60,730 nucleotides of DNA from Rhodobiaceae bacterium (GTDB lineage: Bacteria > Pseudomonadota > Alphaproteobacteria > Rhizobiales > Tepidamorphaceae), in contig JAGRLC010000028.1 of NCBI GenBank assembly GCA_020441995.1, positions 57,337 to 118,066 on the forward strand, written 5' to 3'. Positions within the stretch are counted from its first letter, which is position 1. Each line of letters starts with the position of its first letter. A program made the position numbers and the translations under genes. The notes beneath the pieces are model-generated. The model saw only the letters and a program-made list of their open reading frames with translations. It ran no database searches and was not told the DNA's origin. Shown one piece after another: positions 51,056-59,361 of the stretch.

Positions 51056-52039
51056 TCACGGCCAACCGGCGATTTCGTAGATTCGGTCGACAAGCCTCAA
51101 TGTTTTCAGAGCCTCTTGCGGAGGCGTCTCGAAAGGTGTGCCCGCCGCCAGACAATCGATGAAATGCGAGATGGTGCTCGTATAACTCGCCTGATAGGCA
51201 TCTTCAGGATTCCAGCGGCGCGCGTTTGCGCCGGGCAGATTCAATTCCCAGCCATCGACAACAGGTTTTCCGCCAGCATCGATGAAAAGCAAATCCTTGG
51301 GAGCGGCCGGTTGTCCCTCAACACAAAAATCGGCCGTCAGGACGCCGGGCATGCCGCCCGCCATCAGCTCGATCCGCGCGCGATCCTCGCCAATCACCGC
51401 CGGACATCGACGCGAGAGTTCCGCCGCCAGTATTTCGACATCCCCGAACAGAAACGCCAGCACATCGAGATGATGGACCAGCAGCTCGAACACAAGCAGA
51501 CGCGGCATGGTGGCGAAAAATGGCTGGCGCTGCAGCGCAGGATAGAGACCGCTCGCGTCTTTCAGGAGACCGGCGCTTTCAACGCGGAATTCGAAACGGC
51601 CCGGCGCAGCGATCCGGCTTTCTTTCAGCGCCGTCCGCAACGCTCTGTAGGTCGCACGCCAGCGCCAGTTTTCGTGCACCATGACCCGGCTGGATGAAGA
51701 CAGGGCGTCGACGATAGCGGCAGCCCGCGCGGCATCACCCGCCAACGGCTTCTGGCAAATAACGTGCAAGCCCGCCGCCTGCGCGCGCCCGACAAGTCCG
51801 GCATGAGTTGCGGGCGGGGTCGCGATATCGATGACATCAAGATCAACCGCTGCAATCATCTCGTCCAGAGTCGAAAAGACTTGCGCTCCGGGAACGCGCG
51901 CGGCTCTCCCGGCGGCCCTGGCGGGATCAGGGTCGGCGATGGCCACCAGGGCCGCGCCTTCGGCAGCCTGCCATCCGGCGACATGATAGGCCGAGACCAT
52001 TCCGGCCCCGACCAGACCAACACGTAAACCGGAGCTCAA
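51056..52039 (-). CDS. Gfo/Idh/MocA-family oxidoreductase
   Basis: 327 residues. NAD(P) Rossmann motif LRVGLVGAGMVSAYHVAGW, then IATPPATHAGLV and the catalytic-lysine motif CQKPLAGD (normally EKPL). Typical sugar dehydrogenase making a lactone. A TTG start overlaps the stop of the upstream amidohydrolase (TTGA) and has GGAG six bases before it; no ATG fits the N-terminus. Last gene of the sugar-type operon. Confidence 0.87.
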   Translation of the reverse strand: MSSGLRVGLVGAGMVSAYHVAGWQAAEGAALVAIADPDPARAAGRAARVPGAQVFSTLDEMIAAVDLDVIDIATPPATHAGLVGRAQAAGLHVICQKPLAGDAARAAAIVDALSSSSRVMVHENWRWRATYRALRTALKESRIAAPGRFEFRVESAGLLKDASGLYPALQRQPFFATMPRLLVFELLVHHLDVLAFLFGDVEILAAELSRRCPAVIGEDRARIELMAGGMPGVLTADFCVEGQPAAPKDLLFIDAGGKPVVDGWELNLPGANARRWNPEDAYQASYTSTISHFIDCLAAGTPFETPPQEALKTLRLVDRIYEIAGWP

Positions 52040-52815
52040 GTCCGGCTCCAGAACAAGGATTGCGCATTTGCGGCAAAGTCCGCGCCGCTCAATGCCCGGC
52101 CCCACGCTAGGCAGTCCTGGTAGGATGGCCTGGGAGCTCCGCCGAGATTGATGAAGGGCCAGTCCGACCCCCACAGGAGACGATTGGCGGGGAACGCTTC
52201 CACCACCTGAGACAACTTGGAACCGGGATGTGTCCAGTCTGGACCGCGCGAGATCCGGAAACCGCCGGAGAGCTTGAGCCAGGTGTTGGGCCGCCGCGAC
52301 AACTCCCGCAGAGCCGGCAGGCCGCCATCGAGATCCGGACGCCCCATGTGGTCGAGAACAACGCGGGCCCGGTCATTTTCGCCCAGGATATGCAACACGG
52401 CAGAGGGCGGCCCCAGCAGGCACACGGCCAGCCCGGCATCCGTTGCCCCGCGCAACAGGCGTTTGACCTTATCCGGGTCGTCCCGGAATCGCTTGTCGTC
52501 CTTGAGGTTGAAACGGATGCCGACAACGCCCGGCAGCGCCGCAACGCGCTCCACCGATGCATCGTCATCGGGATCGGGACTCGCAACAATGCCAAGCCGA
52601 TCCGGATGAACCGTGGCCGCGGCAATCATGCTGGCGTTGTCGGCGCCGTAAACGCTGGCCGCCACGAGAATTGCTTTCGAGACACCGTTTGCCGCCATGA
52701 CATCCAGCAATTGCTCAAGCGTGCCGGTTTCATCACGCTTTGGCACATAGCCTTCGGAGCCGGGCGGAAACGGAAACCGCCGGGGATCGATCAGATGCAC
52801 GTGGGTATCGATCAT
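52036..52815 (-). CDS. amidohydrolase-2 family hydrolase (lactonase-like)
   Basis: 259 residues, TIM barrel starting MIDTHVHLIDPRRFPFP with the H-x-H metal pair, VVLDHMGRPD and LLWGSDWPF near the end. This branch includes L-fuconolactonase, 2-pyrone-4,6-dicarboxylate lactonase and 4-sulfomuconolactone hydrolase. Beside a Gfo/Idh dehydrogenase it would open the lactone formed from an imported sugar (inference). Overlaps neighbours on both sides by four bases. Confidence 0.87.
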   Translation of the reverse strand: MIDTHVHLIDPRRFPFPPGSEGYVPKRDETGTLEQLLDVMAANGVSKAILVAASVYGADNASMIAAATVHPDRLGIVASPDPDDDASVERVAALPGVVGIRFNLKDDKRFRDDPDKVKRLLRGATDAGLAVCLLGPPSAVLHILGENDRARVVLDHMGRPDLDGGLPALRELSRRPNTWLKLSGGFRISRGPDWTHPGSKLSQVVEAFPANRLLWGSDWPFINLGGAPRPSYQDCLAWGRALSGADFAANAQSLFWSRT

Positions 52816-53783
52816 ATCCGCGCCAGATCGACTTCATTGCTCATCGGCCGGCCGTTTTGAAAGCGTGCGATATTGGCAAAGAGCGCAGTCATCTTGTGTC
52901 CCATGGCATCGCGGGTTCCCGCCGATATGTGCGGTGTCAGCATGACGTTTGGCAAACCGCAAAAGGGGTGGTCCGCATCGATCGGCTCATTTTCAAAAAC
53001 ATCGAGACCGGCAGCCAGCAGACGGCCATCGGCGAGCGCTTGCGCCAGAGCCGCATCGTCGACAACGCCGCCGCGCGCTGTGTTGACCAGGATCGCATCC
53101 TGTTTCATCCGGCTTATCACATCGGCGGAAATCAGATGGCGCGTTCCATCCGATAGCGGAACGTGCAGACTGATCACATCGCATGTGCTTATCAGCTCGT
53201 CGAACCCCATTGCGCGCGCGAGAGTGCCGGGAAACGAATCGATGCCGGGATCGAAATAGACGCATGTCATGCCGAAAGCGGCGAACCGCCTCGCCGCCTC
53301 CTGCCCTATCCTGCCGAAGCCGACAAAGCCGATGGTCTTGCCGTAAAGCTCGACAGAAACCGGTCTCAACGCGTTGACGTGCCACCGGCCCCGGCGCAGT
53401 TCCGCATCGGCATAGGCGGCGCGGCGGGCCGCGCCGAGCGCCAGCAGAACGGCATGCTCGGCCACGCCAATCGTCGTGCCTTCGGGCGTGAGAGCGAGCC
53501 TGATGCCCCGTTGCGCCAGTGTGCGCGTGGCCACAGTGTCGTGATACCCAACCCCTTGATGGTGAACCAGTTCGAGCCGGTCCGCGGCGGCGATCACGTC
53601 TTCCGTCAGCGGTTTGGCCGCCACGATGGCAACCTCGCAGTCGCGGATCCTCGCCTTTCGCTCCGCATCGTCATCTGTCTCGAGCGTGACGAGGGTAAGC
53701 TCCGTCCCCATGCGAGACCTGATCAGGTCATACATGTCTGGCGTTCCCAGCGAGTTGTAGAAGACGCGGAGAGGACGGTTCAT
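52812..53783 (-). CDS. D-isomer-specific 2-hydroxyacid dehydrogenase
   Basis: 323 residues. NAD motif GFVGFGRIGQEAARRF, substrate/catalytic R in LVNTARGGVVDD, E in FENEPID and H in LTPHISAGT. Interconverts a 2-keto acid and D-2-hydroxyacid, in the style of phosphoglycerate or glyoxylate reductase. Second enzyme of the operon, six bases after the RraA-like gene. Confidence 0.92.
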   Translation of the reverse strand: MNRPLRVFYNSLGTPDMYDLIRSRMGTELTLVTLETDDDAERKARIRDCEVAIVAAKPLTEDVIAAADRLELVHHQGVGYHDTVATRTLAQRGIRLALTPEGTTIGVAEHAVLLALGAARRAAYADAELRRGRWHVNALRPVSVELYGKTIGFVGFGRIGQEAARRFAAFGMTCVYFDPGIDSFPGTLARAMGFDELISTCDVISLHVPLSDGTRHLISADVISRMKQDAILVNTARGGVVDDAALAQALADGRLLAAGLDVFENEPIDADHPFCGLPNVMLTPHISAGTRDAMGHKMTALFANIARFQNGRPMSNEVDLARI

Positions 53784-53789
53784 GCCGGC

Positions 53790-54473
53790 TCAGTCCGCGA
53801 ATTCGAAGATCTGTTCAAGCGGAAGGTCGGCAAGCCAAGAGGGCGCCACAGCACCGCCGGCCACGGCTTTTTCGATAGCGGCCTCCTTGCTGCGCACGGC
53901 AGCCAAAGCCGCCCTGGCCTCTTCCAGCCGCCAGGCCGGAACCACGACAACTCCGTCCTCGTCTCCGCAGACGATATCGCCCGATGATACCGCGATGCCG
54001 CCAGCCACGATGGGAAAACCGACCGATCCCGGACCGTTCTTCTGCGGGGAATTGGGGCTCACACCTGCCGCAAAAACCGGGATACCAACCGCATCGGTGC
54101 CGGAGATATCGCGGACCACGCCATCGGTGACGATGGCGACGATGCTGGCATTGCGCGCCATGCCGACAAGCAGGTCACCGCAGACCGAGGCTTCCATGTG
54201 GCCGCCGGTGGCAATGACCATGACGTCGCCCGGTTTCGCCAGCCGAAGAGCGGCCCAGGGCGCAAGATTGTCACGCGGCCCGGCATTCACTGTCAGCGCG
54301 GAACCGGCGAATTTTGCGGCCTTGGTGATCGGCTTGATCTGCGCATCCATCGCACCGGCGCGCCCGAGCGCATCCACAATATTGCCGACCGGAGCATCGG
54401 CGAAAAACGCGATGTCCTGCGCCTTCGCGCGCGCGATCTGTCTGGGTGCGTTCAGTTGCTGCGAATAGGTCAT
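53790..54473 (-). CDS. RraA-like protein (HMG aldolase/decarboxylase family)
   Basis: 227 residues. VGNIVDALGRAGAMD near the N-terminus, TNAGPRDN-like VNAGPRDNLAPW, IVTDGVVRD with the metal/substrate Arg-Asp, and GDIVCGDEDGVVVVP. Members act as 4-hydroxy-4-methyl-2-oxoglutarate or 4-hydroxy-2-oxoadipate aldolases, or oxaloacetate decarboxylases, or inhibit RNase E. In a catabolic operon an aldolase or keto-acid decarboxylase is the likelier role. Confidence 0.9.
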   Translation of the reverse strand: MTYSQQLNAPRQIARAKAQDIAFFADAPVGNIVDALGRAGAMDAQIKPITKAAKFAGSALTVNAGPRDNLAPWAALRLAKPGDVMVIATGGHMEASVCGDLLVGMARNASIVAIVTDGVVRDISGTDAVGIPVFAAGVSPNSPQKNGPGSVGFPIVAGGIAVSSGDIVCGDEDGVVVVPAWRLEEARAALAAVRSKEAAIEKAVAGGAVAPSWLADLPLEQIFEFAD

Positions 54474-55543
54474 TGGGTGTCTCCCGGTGTTATTGCCAGC
54501 CCCGTTTCAGCGTCGAAGAACCGCGCCATATGCGGCTTGCAGGTCAGATGAAGAACGTCGTCGAGACGCGCCGGCGTCTCCCTCCCGCCACGCAGGATGA
54601 CGGGCTTCCCGCTACCGGCATCGATGTGGACAAGGGTTTCCGCGCCAAGCGCCTCTAGAGAAATCACGCGGCCGGACAGCACCGCATCATTGGCGTCGCC
54701 GGTAATTGCCAGATCTTCCGGCCGCAGCCCGAGGATGACCTTGCTGCCGGACATCAATCCGCTGCGGGCAAGCTTCCCGCTGCCGCTATCGACAACGCCT
54801 TCGCTCACCGTCGCCGGTATCAGGTTCATCTGGGGATTGCCGAGAAATGACGCGACGAAGGTGGAGGCCGGATTGAGATAGACATCCATCGGTTTGCCGA
54901 TTTGCGCCACCTCGCCATGAGACATGATGCAGACGCGGTCACCCATGGTCATGGCTTCGACCTGGTCGTGGGTCACATAGATCATCGTGGCGCTCAGTTC
55001 GCGGTGCAGACGCGTCAGTTCTGCACGGGTGGAGACACGCAGAGCGGCATCGAGGTTCGACAGCGGCTCATCGAACAGGAAGACTTTTGGGTCGCGCACG
55101 ATGGCGCGGCCAAGCGCAACGCGCTGGCGCTGGCCGCCGGACAACGCATGGGGTTTACGGTCCAGATATTCTGTCAGCCCGATCGAGGCGGCGACCTCGT
55201 TCACGCGCCTGGCGACCACCGCCTTGTCTTTCTGACGGCGCCGCAGACCGAAGCCCATGTTGTCGCGCACGGTCATGTGCGGATAGAGCGCGTATGACTG
55301 GAACACCATTGCGATGTCGCGGTTCTTGGCAGGCACCGCGTTCATCCGCTCGCCGTCGATGCGCAGCGTGCCGCTGGAGATGGTCTCAAGGCCGGCGATC
55401 ATCCTGAGCGTGGTGGACTTGCCGCAGCCTGAGGGCCCAAGCAGAACCATGAACTCACCGTCCGCCACCGAGATGTTCACATCCCTGACAGCGGACACAT
55501 TTCCGTAGTTCTTGCAGATATCTTCCAGAGTTACCGTTGCCAT
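54470..55543 (-). CDS. ugpC: sugar ABC transporter ATPase (UgpC/MalK-like)
   Basis: 357 residues. Walker A GPSGCGKST (36-44), signature LSGGQRQRVALGRAIV, Walker B VFLFDEPLSNLDAALR, and a C-terminal regulatory domain with VILGLRPEDLAI. Energises the two permeases upstream. Start overlaps nothing upstream (12-base gap); its stop overlaps the RraA-like start. Confidence 0.93.
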   Translation of the reverse strand: MATVTLEDICKNYGNVSAVRDVNISVADGEFMVLLGPSGCGKSTTLRMIAGLETISSGTLRIDGERMNAVPAKNRDIAMVFQSYALYPHMTVRDNMGFGLRRRQKDKAVVARRVNEVAASIGLTEYLDRKPHALSGGQRQRVALGRAIVRDPKVFLFDEPLSNLDAALRVSTRAELTRLHRELSATMIYVTHDQVEAMTMGDRVCIMSHGEVAQIGKPMDVYLNPASTFVASFLGNPQMNLIPATVSEGVVDSGSGKLARSGLMSGSKVILGLRPEDLAITGDANDAVLSGRVISLEALGAETLVHIDAGSGKPVILRGGRETPARLDDVLHLTCKPHMARFFDAETGLAITPGDTQ

Positions 55544-55555
55544 ATACGCGCCGTC

Positions 55556-56407
55556 CTATTTTACAGCTCCGGCGGTCATCCCCTGGATGAGGCGCTCGGA
55601 AAAAAATACGTAGATGAGCACAACGGGAACGATCGCGATCATCAGACCGGTGGCGATCATGCCGACATCCTCCAACTGATCGCCCAGGAAGCGCAGGACG
55701 CCCAACGGCAGAGTCCGCTTGTCGTCTTCGGTGATCAGCACCACCGCATAGAGGAACTCGTTCCAAAGCAGGATCGTGTTGAGGATGACGGTGGTCGCGA
55801 TCGCCGGCATGGCCACCGGCAGAGAGATGCGCCAGAAGATCGACCACTCCGAGTAGCCGTCGATACGGGCCGCCTCGAAGAGATCCTTCGGGATGCGCGC
55901 GAAAAAAGCTTCCAGAATGTAGATGGTGATCGGGAGCTGGATCGATACGTAGACCAGAACCAGCCCCACACGTGTGTTGTACAGGCCGTAGTCGACCATG
56001 ATCTGGAAAAGGCCGATGACCGTGACCTGCGGGGGAAAGATGATGGTGGAGAAAATCAGGAAGTAGAGCGCGCTCTTGAAGCGAAAACGGTAGCGCGCGA
56101 AGCAATGCGCCGCCATCCCGCCGATGATGGTCAGCAACGCAACCGCCGACAGGACAATCGTCACCGAGTTGAGGAAATAGGTGTCGTAATTGCTGTCGAA
56201 CCAGGCGCTTGCGAACTTCTCGAAGTGCGCCGGCCAGGGCATGCCATAGGGGTTGGCGGCGATCTCGGTTGTGGTTCTGAGCGACATGGCCGCCACCCAG
56301 ACGAACGGCCCGGTCGAGTAAAGCGTGTAGACCACGATGAGCAGCAGCAAAGCCGCCATACGCAACCCTGCGCCGGATACCGGAACCGCGATGGTGCGCG
56401 CGCTCAT
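55556..56407 (-). CDS. sugar ABC transporter permease (UgpE/MalG-like)
   Basis: 283 residues, six transmembrane segments; coupling motif EAARIDGYSEWSIFWRISLPVAMP. Second permease of the binding-protein-dependent importer; two bases separate it from the preceding permease gene. Confidence 0.92.
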   Translation of the reverse strand: MSARTIAVPVSGAGLRMAALLLLIVVYTLYSTGPFVWVAAMSLRTTTEIAANPYGMPWPAHFEKFASAWFDSNYDTYFLNSVTIVLSAVALLTIIGGMAAHCFARYRFRFKSALYFLIFSTIIFPPQVTVIGLFQIMVDYGLYNTRVGLVLVYVSIQLPITIYILEAFFARIPKDLFEAARIDGYSEWSIFWRISLPVAMPAIATTVILNTILLWNEFLYAVVLITEDDKRTLPLGVLRFLGDQLEDVGMIATGLMIAIVPVVLIYVFFSERLIQGMTAGAVK

Positions 56408-56409
56408 TC

Positions 56410-57330
56410 TCAGTACTCCAGCTTGTCTTGCTGGCGAAACAGGGCGGTCAGGCCCAGCACGCCGGCCAGCACGATGAAGAACCAGATGACGGCAATCGCC
56501 GAGGGGTAGCCGAGGTCAAAGGTGCTCCACTGAAAGGCACGTTTGTAGACGTAGGTGGAGACGGTTTCGGTCGCCCACAGCGGATTGCCCTGCGTCGTAA
56601 CCCATACGAGATCGAATATCTTCATCTTGCCGATGAAGCTGAGAACGATGAGGTTGAGCAGTGTCGGGCGGATCAGCGGCAGGATGACGTACCAAAGCTT
56701 GGCGAGCCAGCCGCAATTATCGAGTTCGGCGGCCTCCAGAACTTCGGAGGGAAGCGACGACATCGCCGCCAGGATCACGACCATGTTGAAGCCGGTCCAC
56801 ATCCAGGTCGTAACCGCGATCAGCGAGGCCAGCGCCGTGTCGGGATGCCCCAGCCACGGCTGCGCCAGACTGCCGAGCCCCACCGCGCGCAGCATCGTGT
56901 TGAGCGCGCCCCACTCGTAGTTATAGATCCACATCCACAGGATGCCGACCACGACATAAGACATCAGAACAGGGGTGAACCAGGCGACGCGCAGAAAGCG
57001 CGAGAACGGCACCTTGGCATAGAGGCAAAGCGCCAGCAGCGTGGCAACCGCAACTTCCAGAACGGGCGCCACCGCCGCCCAGGTGAGCGTATTCCAGATC
57101 GCTTTCCAGAAGATGGCGTCCGTCCACAGCTTGGCGTAGTGGGTAAAGCCTATCCATTCCGACGGCCTGTTCGGCACCACCAGATGGGTGGAATTGTAAA
57201 AGGTCCGGAGCACCGGAAGCGCCGTCAGCGCGGCATAGACCAGAAGCGCGGGAAAGAGAAAAGCGGCAATGACGCCAGGCGGATTGGCGTGATCGCGGTC
57301 TTGACCGGTGTTGGCGGGATGGCTTGCCAC
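56410..57330 (-). CDS. sugar ABC transporter permease (UgpA/MalF-like)
   Basis: 306 residues if started at GTG 57330 (M-ASHPANTG), six transmembrane segments, coupling motif EAAELDNCGWLAKLWYVILPLI. There is no ATG before the first membrane helix; TTG at 57336 or 57369 are the other options, none with a clear ribosome-binding site, so the N-terminus is uncertain by up to 13 residues. Confidence 0.87.
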   Translation of the reverse strand: MASHPANTGQDRDHANPPGVIAAFLFPALLVYAALTALPVLRTFYNSTHLVVPNRPSEWIGFTHYAKLWTDAIFWKAIWNTLTWAAVAPVLEVAVATLLALCLYAKVPFSRFLRVAWFTPVLMSYVVVGILWMWIYNYEWGALNTMLRAVGLGSLAQPWLGHPDTALASLIAVTTWMWTGFNMVVILAAMSSLPSEVLEAAELDNCGWLAKLWYVILPLIRPTLLNLIVLSFIGKMKIFDLVWVTTQGNPLWATETVSTYVYKRAFQWSTFDLGYPSAIAVIWFFIVLAGVLGLTALFRQQDKLEY

Positions 57331-57390
57331 GTGCAACCGCTTTCGTGTCTGTGAATTCGAGCCGGCCAAATCCGACGCGGAAAGAGCAGC

Positions 57391-57419
57391 GGACGCCGGA
57401 CCAGGACAGGCCCGGCGCC
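57391..57419 (-). other. intercistronic hairpin after the binding-protein gene
   Basis: Stem GG(A)CGCCGG / CCGGCGCC, eight pairs with one bulged base and a 12-base loop, 13 bases after the binding-protein stop. Weaker than the equivalent stems in the other transport operons. Confidence 0.45.
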
Positions 57420-57432
57420 ACGTGTTCCACGC

Positions 57433-58698
57433 TCAGTATGCGCCATTCATCATATCGATGACCTCATCGACCCCGATAATACCGGAGGGAAAGGCCTGAT
57501 TGACGGTTTGGGTAAAGACCTCCCGCGGATTTCCCTGCATCTGCTGAACCGGGATCCCGAAGGTATAGGACGCGCCCTCGTTTGCGGCCTGCAGCATCTG
57601 CAGATACGCGGCCTTGTCGCCGGTGATCTGCGAGGGGTCCGCCTTGATGCCGGTCTGCACCAGGTTCGCCTCGAGCCACTTGTTGCCCATTTCCGGTGTC
57701 GCCATGGAATTGAGGAAAGCGGCAGCCAGATCGGCATGCTCGCTTGCCGCGTTCACGACAAAGGACCCGCCGACGGCGATGGTCTTGCATTTCGGGCAAG
57801 CCGCGCCCTCGGGAACCGGGCCGTTTGAAATCGACAGACGGAAGTCCTTCGGTTGCCCGCCTTCATCGGGAGAGGCAAATGCGCGCGAAGGATAGAAGCT
57901 GCCCATCTGCAGCATCACCGCCCCCGGAGAGGTATGAAAATAGCGGTGGGCCTCACCCAGCTTGATAGACGAGATGGATGGCGGGAAGGCTCCGGCATCG
58001 ATGATCTGTTTGGCATAGTCGAGCGCCTCGCGGACACGCGGGTCGGTCCACTTCACATCGCCGCCCTTCAGCAGGCTTGCATAGTCGTCAACGCCCAGCT
58101 TCTTGACCAGGATTTCGTGCGTGAGGAACGCGCCGGGATAGGGCCGGTCGGCCACACCCTGCGCCATTGGCGTAATGCCTGCGGCGGCGATCTTTTTCAC
58201 CGCATCGACGAAAGCGGCTCCCTCGACGCCCTCGACCGGGATTTCCACGCCGGCTTTCTCCGCCAGCGCAAGGTTGACGTAGGTTTCCACGGTCCACGCT
58301 TCGAGCGGAAAGCCGTAAACGCCGTCTTCATAACCCCAGACCTTGATGGCCCACGGCTCGATGTTGTTCCAGTCGAGCTTGCTCTTCAAATCGAGGACGA
58401 GACCGTTCTCCATGTATTCCGTCTGGTTGGGCTCGGCGTAGAAAATATCGGGCCCCTGCCCCGCCGTCAGCGCGGTTTTCAGGGCCGCGTAGAGCGGCTC
58501 CTTCTGATACCAGTTGATCTTGATCGTAACGCCGGGATTGGCTTGCTCGAAAGCGCGCGCGGCGCTTTCGACGAATTCCACCTTGGCTGTCTGGTCGGCC
58601 CAATGCGACCATAACGTCAATTCCTGTGCCTGCACCGCCGGCGCTGCACATACTCCGGCGGCAAGAGCAAGCGCTCCCACAGTCCTGCTAAGCGTCAT
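57433..58698 (-). CDS. extracellular sugar-binding protein (SBP_bac_1, UgpB/MalE type)
   Basis: 421 residues. Signal peptide MTLSRTVGALALAAGVCAAP, cleavage near VQA-QE; mature start LTLWSHWADQTAKVEF. Family features: FEQANPGVTIKINWYQKE, DIFYAEPNQTEYMENG, and a C-terminal AAAFLNSMATPEMGNKWLEAN. Two cysteines in GAACPKCKTIAVGG may form a disulfide. First gene of the operon; GGGAGGG ribosome-binding site. Confidence 0.93.
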   Translation of the reverse strand: MTLSRTVGALALAAGVCAAPAVQAQELTLWSHWADQTAKVEFVESAARAFEQANPGVTIKINWYQKEPLYAALKTALTAGQGPDIFYAEPNQTEYMENGLVLDLKSKLDWNNIEPWAIKVWGYEDGVYGFPLEAWTVETYVNLALAEKAGVEIPVEGVEGAAFVDAVKKIAAAGITPMAQGVADRPYPGAFLTHEILVKKLGVDDYASLLKGGDVKWTDPRVREALDYAKQIIDAGAFPPSISSIKLGEAHRYFHTSPGAVMLQMGSFYPSRAFASPDEGGQPKDFRLSISNGPVPEGAACPKCKTIAVGGSFVVNAASEHADLAAAFLNSMATPEMGNKWLEANLVQTGIKADPSQITGDKAAYLQMLQAANEGASYTFGIPVQQMQGNPREVFTQTVNQAFPSGIIGVDEVIDMMNGAY

Positions 58699-58747
58699 TT
58701 TTCCCTCCCTTTATTTATTTCGCCAAGTTCTGCGCGACATGCTATTG

Positions 58748-58771
58748 ATTGTCAATAATATTATTGATAAT
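58748..58771. promoter_or_regulatory. 24-bp near-perfect palindrome upstream of sugar operon
   Basis: ATTGTCAATAAT followed directly by ATTATTGATAAT: 12-base arms with no spacer and a single mismatch (the G). It lies 50 bases upstream of the binding-protein start in an AT-rich stretch (58745-58805). A GntR-type dimer site is the natural reading; the GntR gene at 59362 is the candidate regulator. Confidence 0.6.
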
Positions 58772-58929
58772 TTGAGCTCAACATATCCATCTATATGTAA
58801 TAACAAGCGATTTTTTGGGAAACTTCGCTTCCATAATGCCCTCCGCCCTACCGTCATCAGGCAGAGCAGATGCATCAGGAAGAGGACGCGGCGCACTGAG
58901 CCCGCACGCAACTTGATTGGGAAAACATA

Positions 58930-59220
58930 ATGTACGTGGTGACTGTCCTGTTCGCCGTGAAACCAGAATGCGCCGCGCTGTTCCGCGCGGCCATTCTGGA
59001 GCAGGCGCGGATTTCCCTCGACGAAGAACCGGGATGCCGGCAGTTCGACATCTGCCTCCCCGCCGAAGCGCCGGACGAAATATTCCTCTATGAGGTTTAT
59101 CGGACGCAAAAGGACTTCGAGCGTCATCTCGCATCGGATCATTTCAAAACCTTCGATGCAAAGGTGACCCCTTGGGTTGAGGGTAAACACGTCCGGTGTT
59201 TTGAAAAAATCGGACCATGA
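58930..59220 (+). CDS. antibiotic-biosynthesis-monooxygenase (ABM) domain protein
   Basis: 96 residues, a single ferredoxin-like ABM domain: YVVTVLFAVKPECAALFRAA, EPGCRQFDICLP, FLYEVYRTQKDFERHLAS, and the closing FKTFDAKVTPWVEG. YgiN-type quinol monooxygenases and LsrG-type isomerases have this size and fold. Divergent from the sugar operon and upstream of the GntR gene. Confidence 0.88.
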   Translation: MYVVTVLFAVKPECAALFRAAILEQARISLDEEPGCRQFDICLPAEAPDEIFLYEVYRTQKDFERHLASDHFKTFDAKVTPWVEGKHVRCFEKIGP

Positions 59221-59361
59221 CCATGCAGAAATCCCCTTCCCGGCGGGTATTCCGCTTCACCCGATTGCTTTACACGCAAGCGGTGAACGTCAAAACATGC
59301 TTGCCGGTGCGCAAGCGGTTGGCGAAACTTGATCAACGCCCCAACCCGGAGACATGACCGG

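Noticed and set aside
58711-59190. 159-codon minus-strand frame upstream of the sugar-binding protein
   Set aside because: Overlaps the ABM gene in antisense and the promoter palindrome; no family resemblance.
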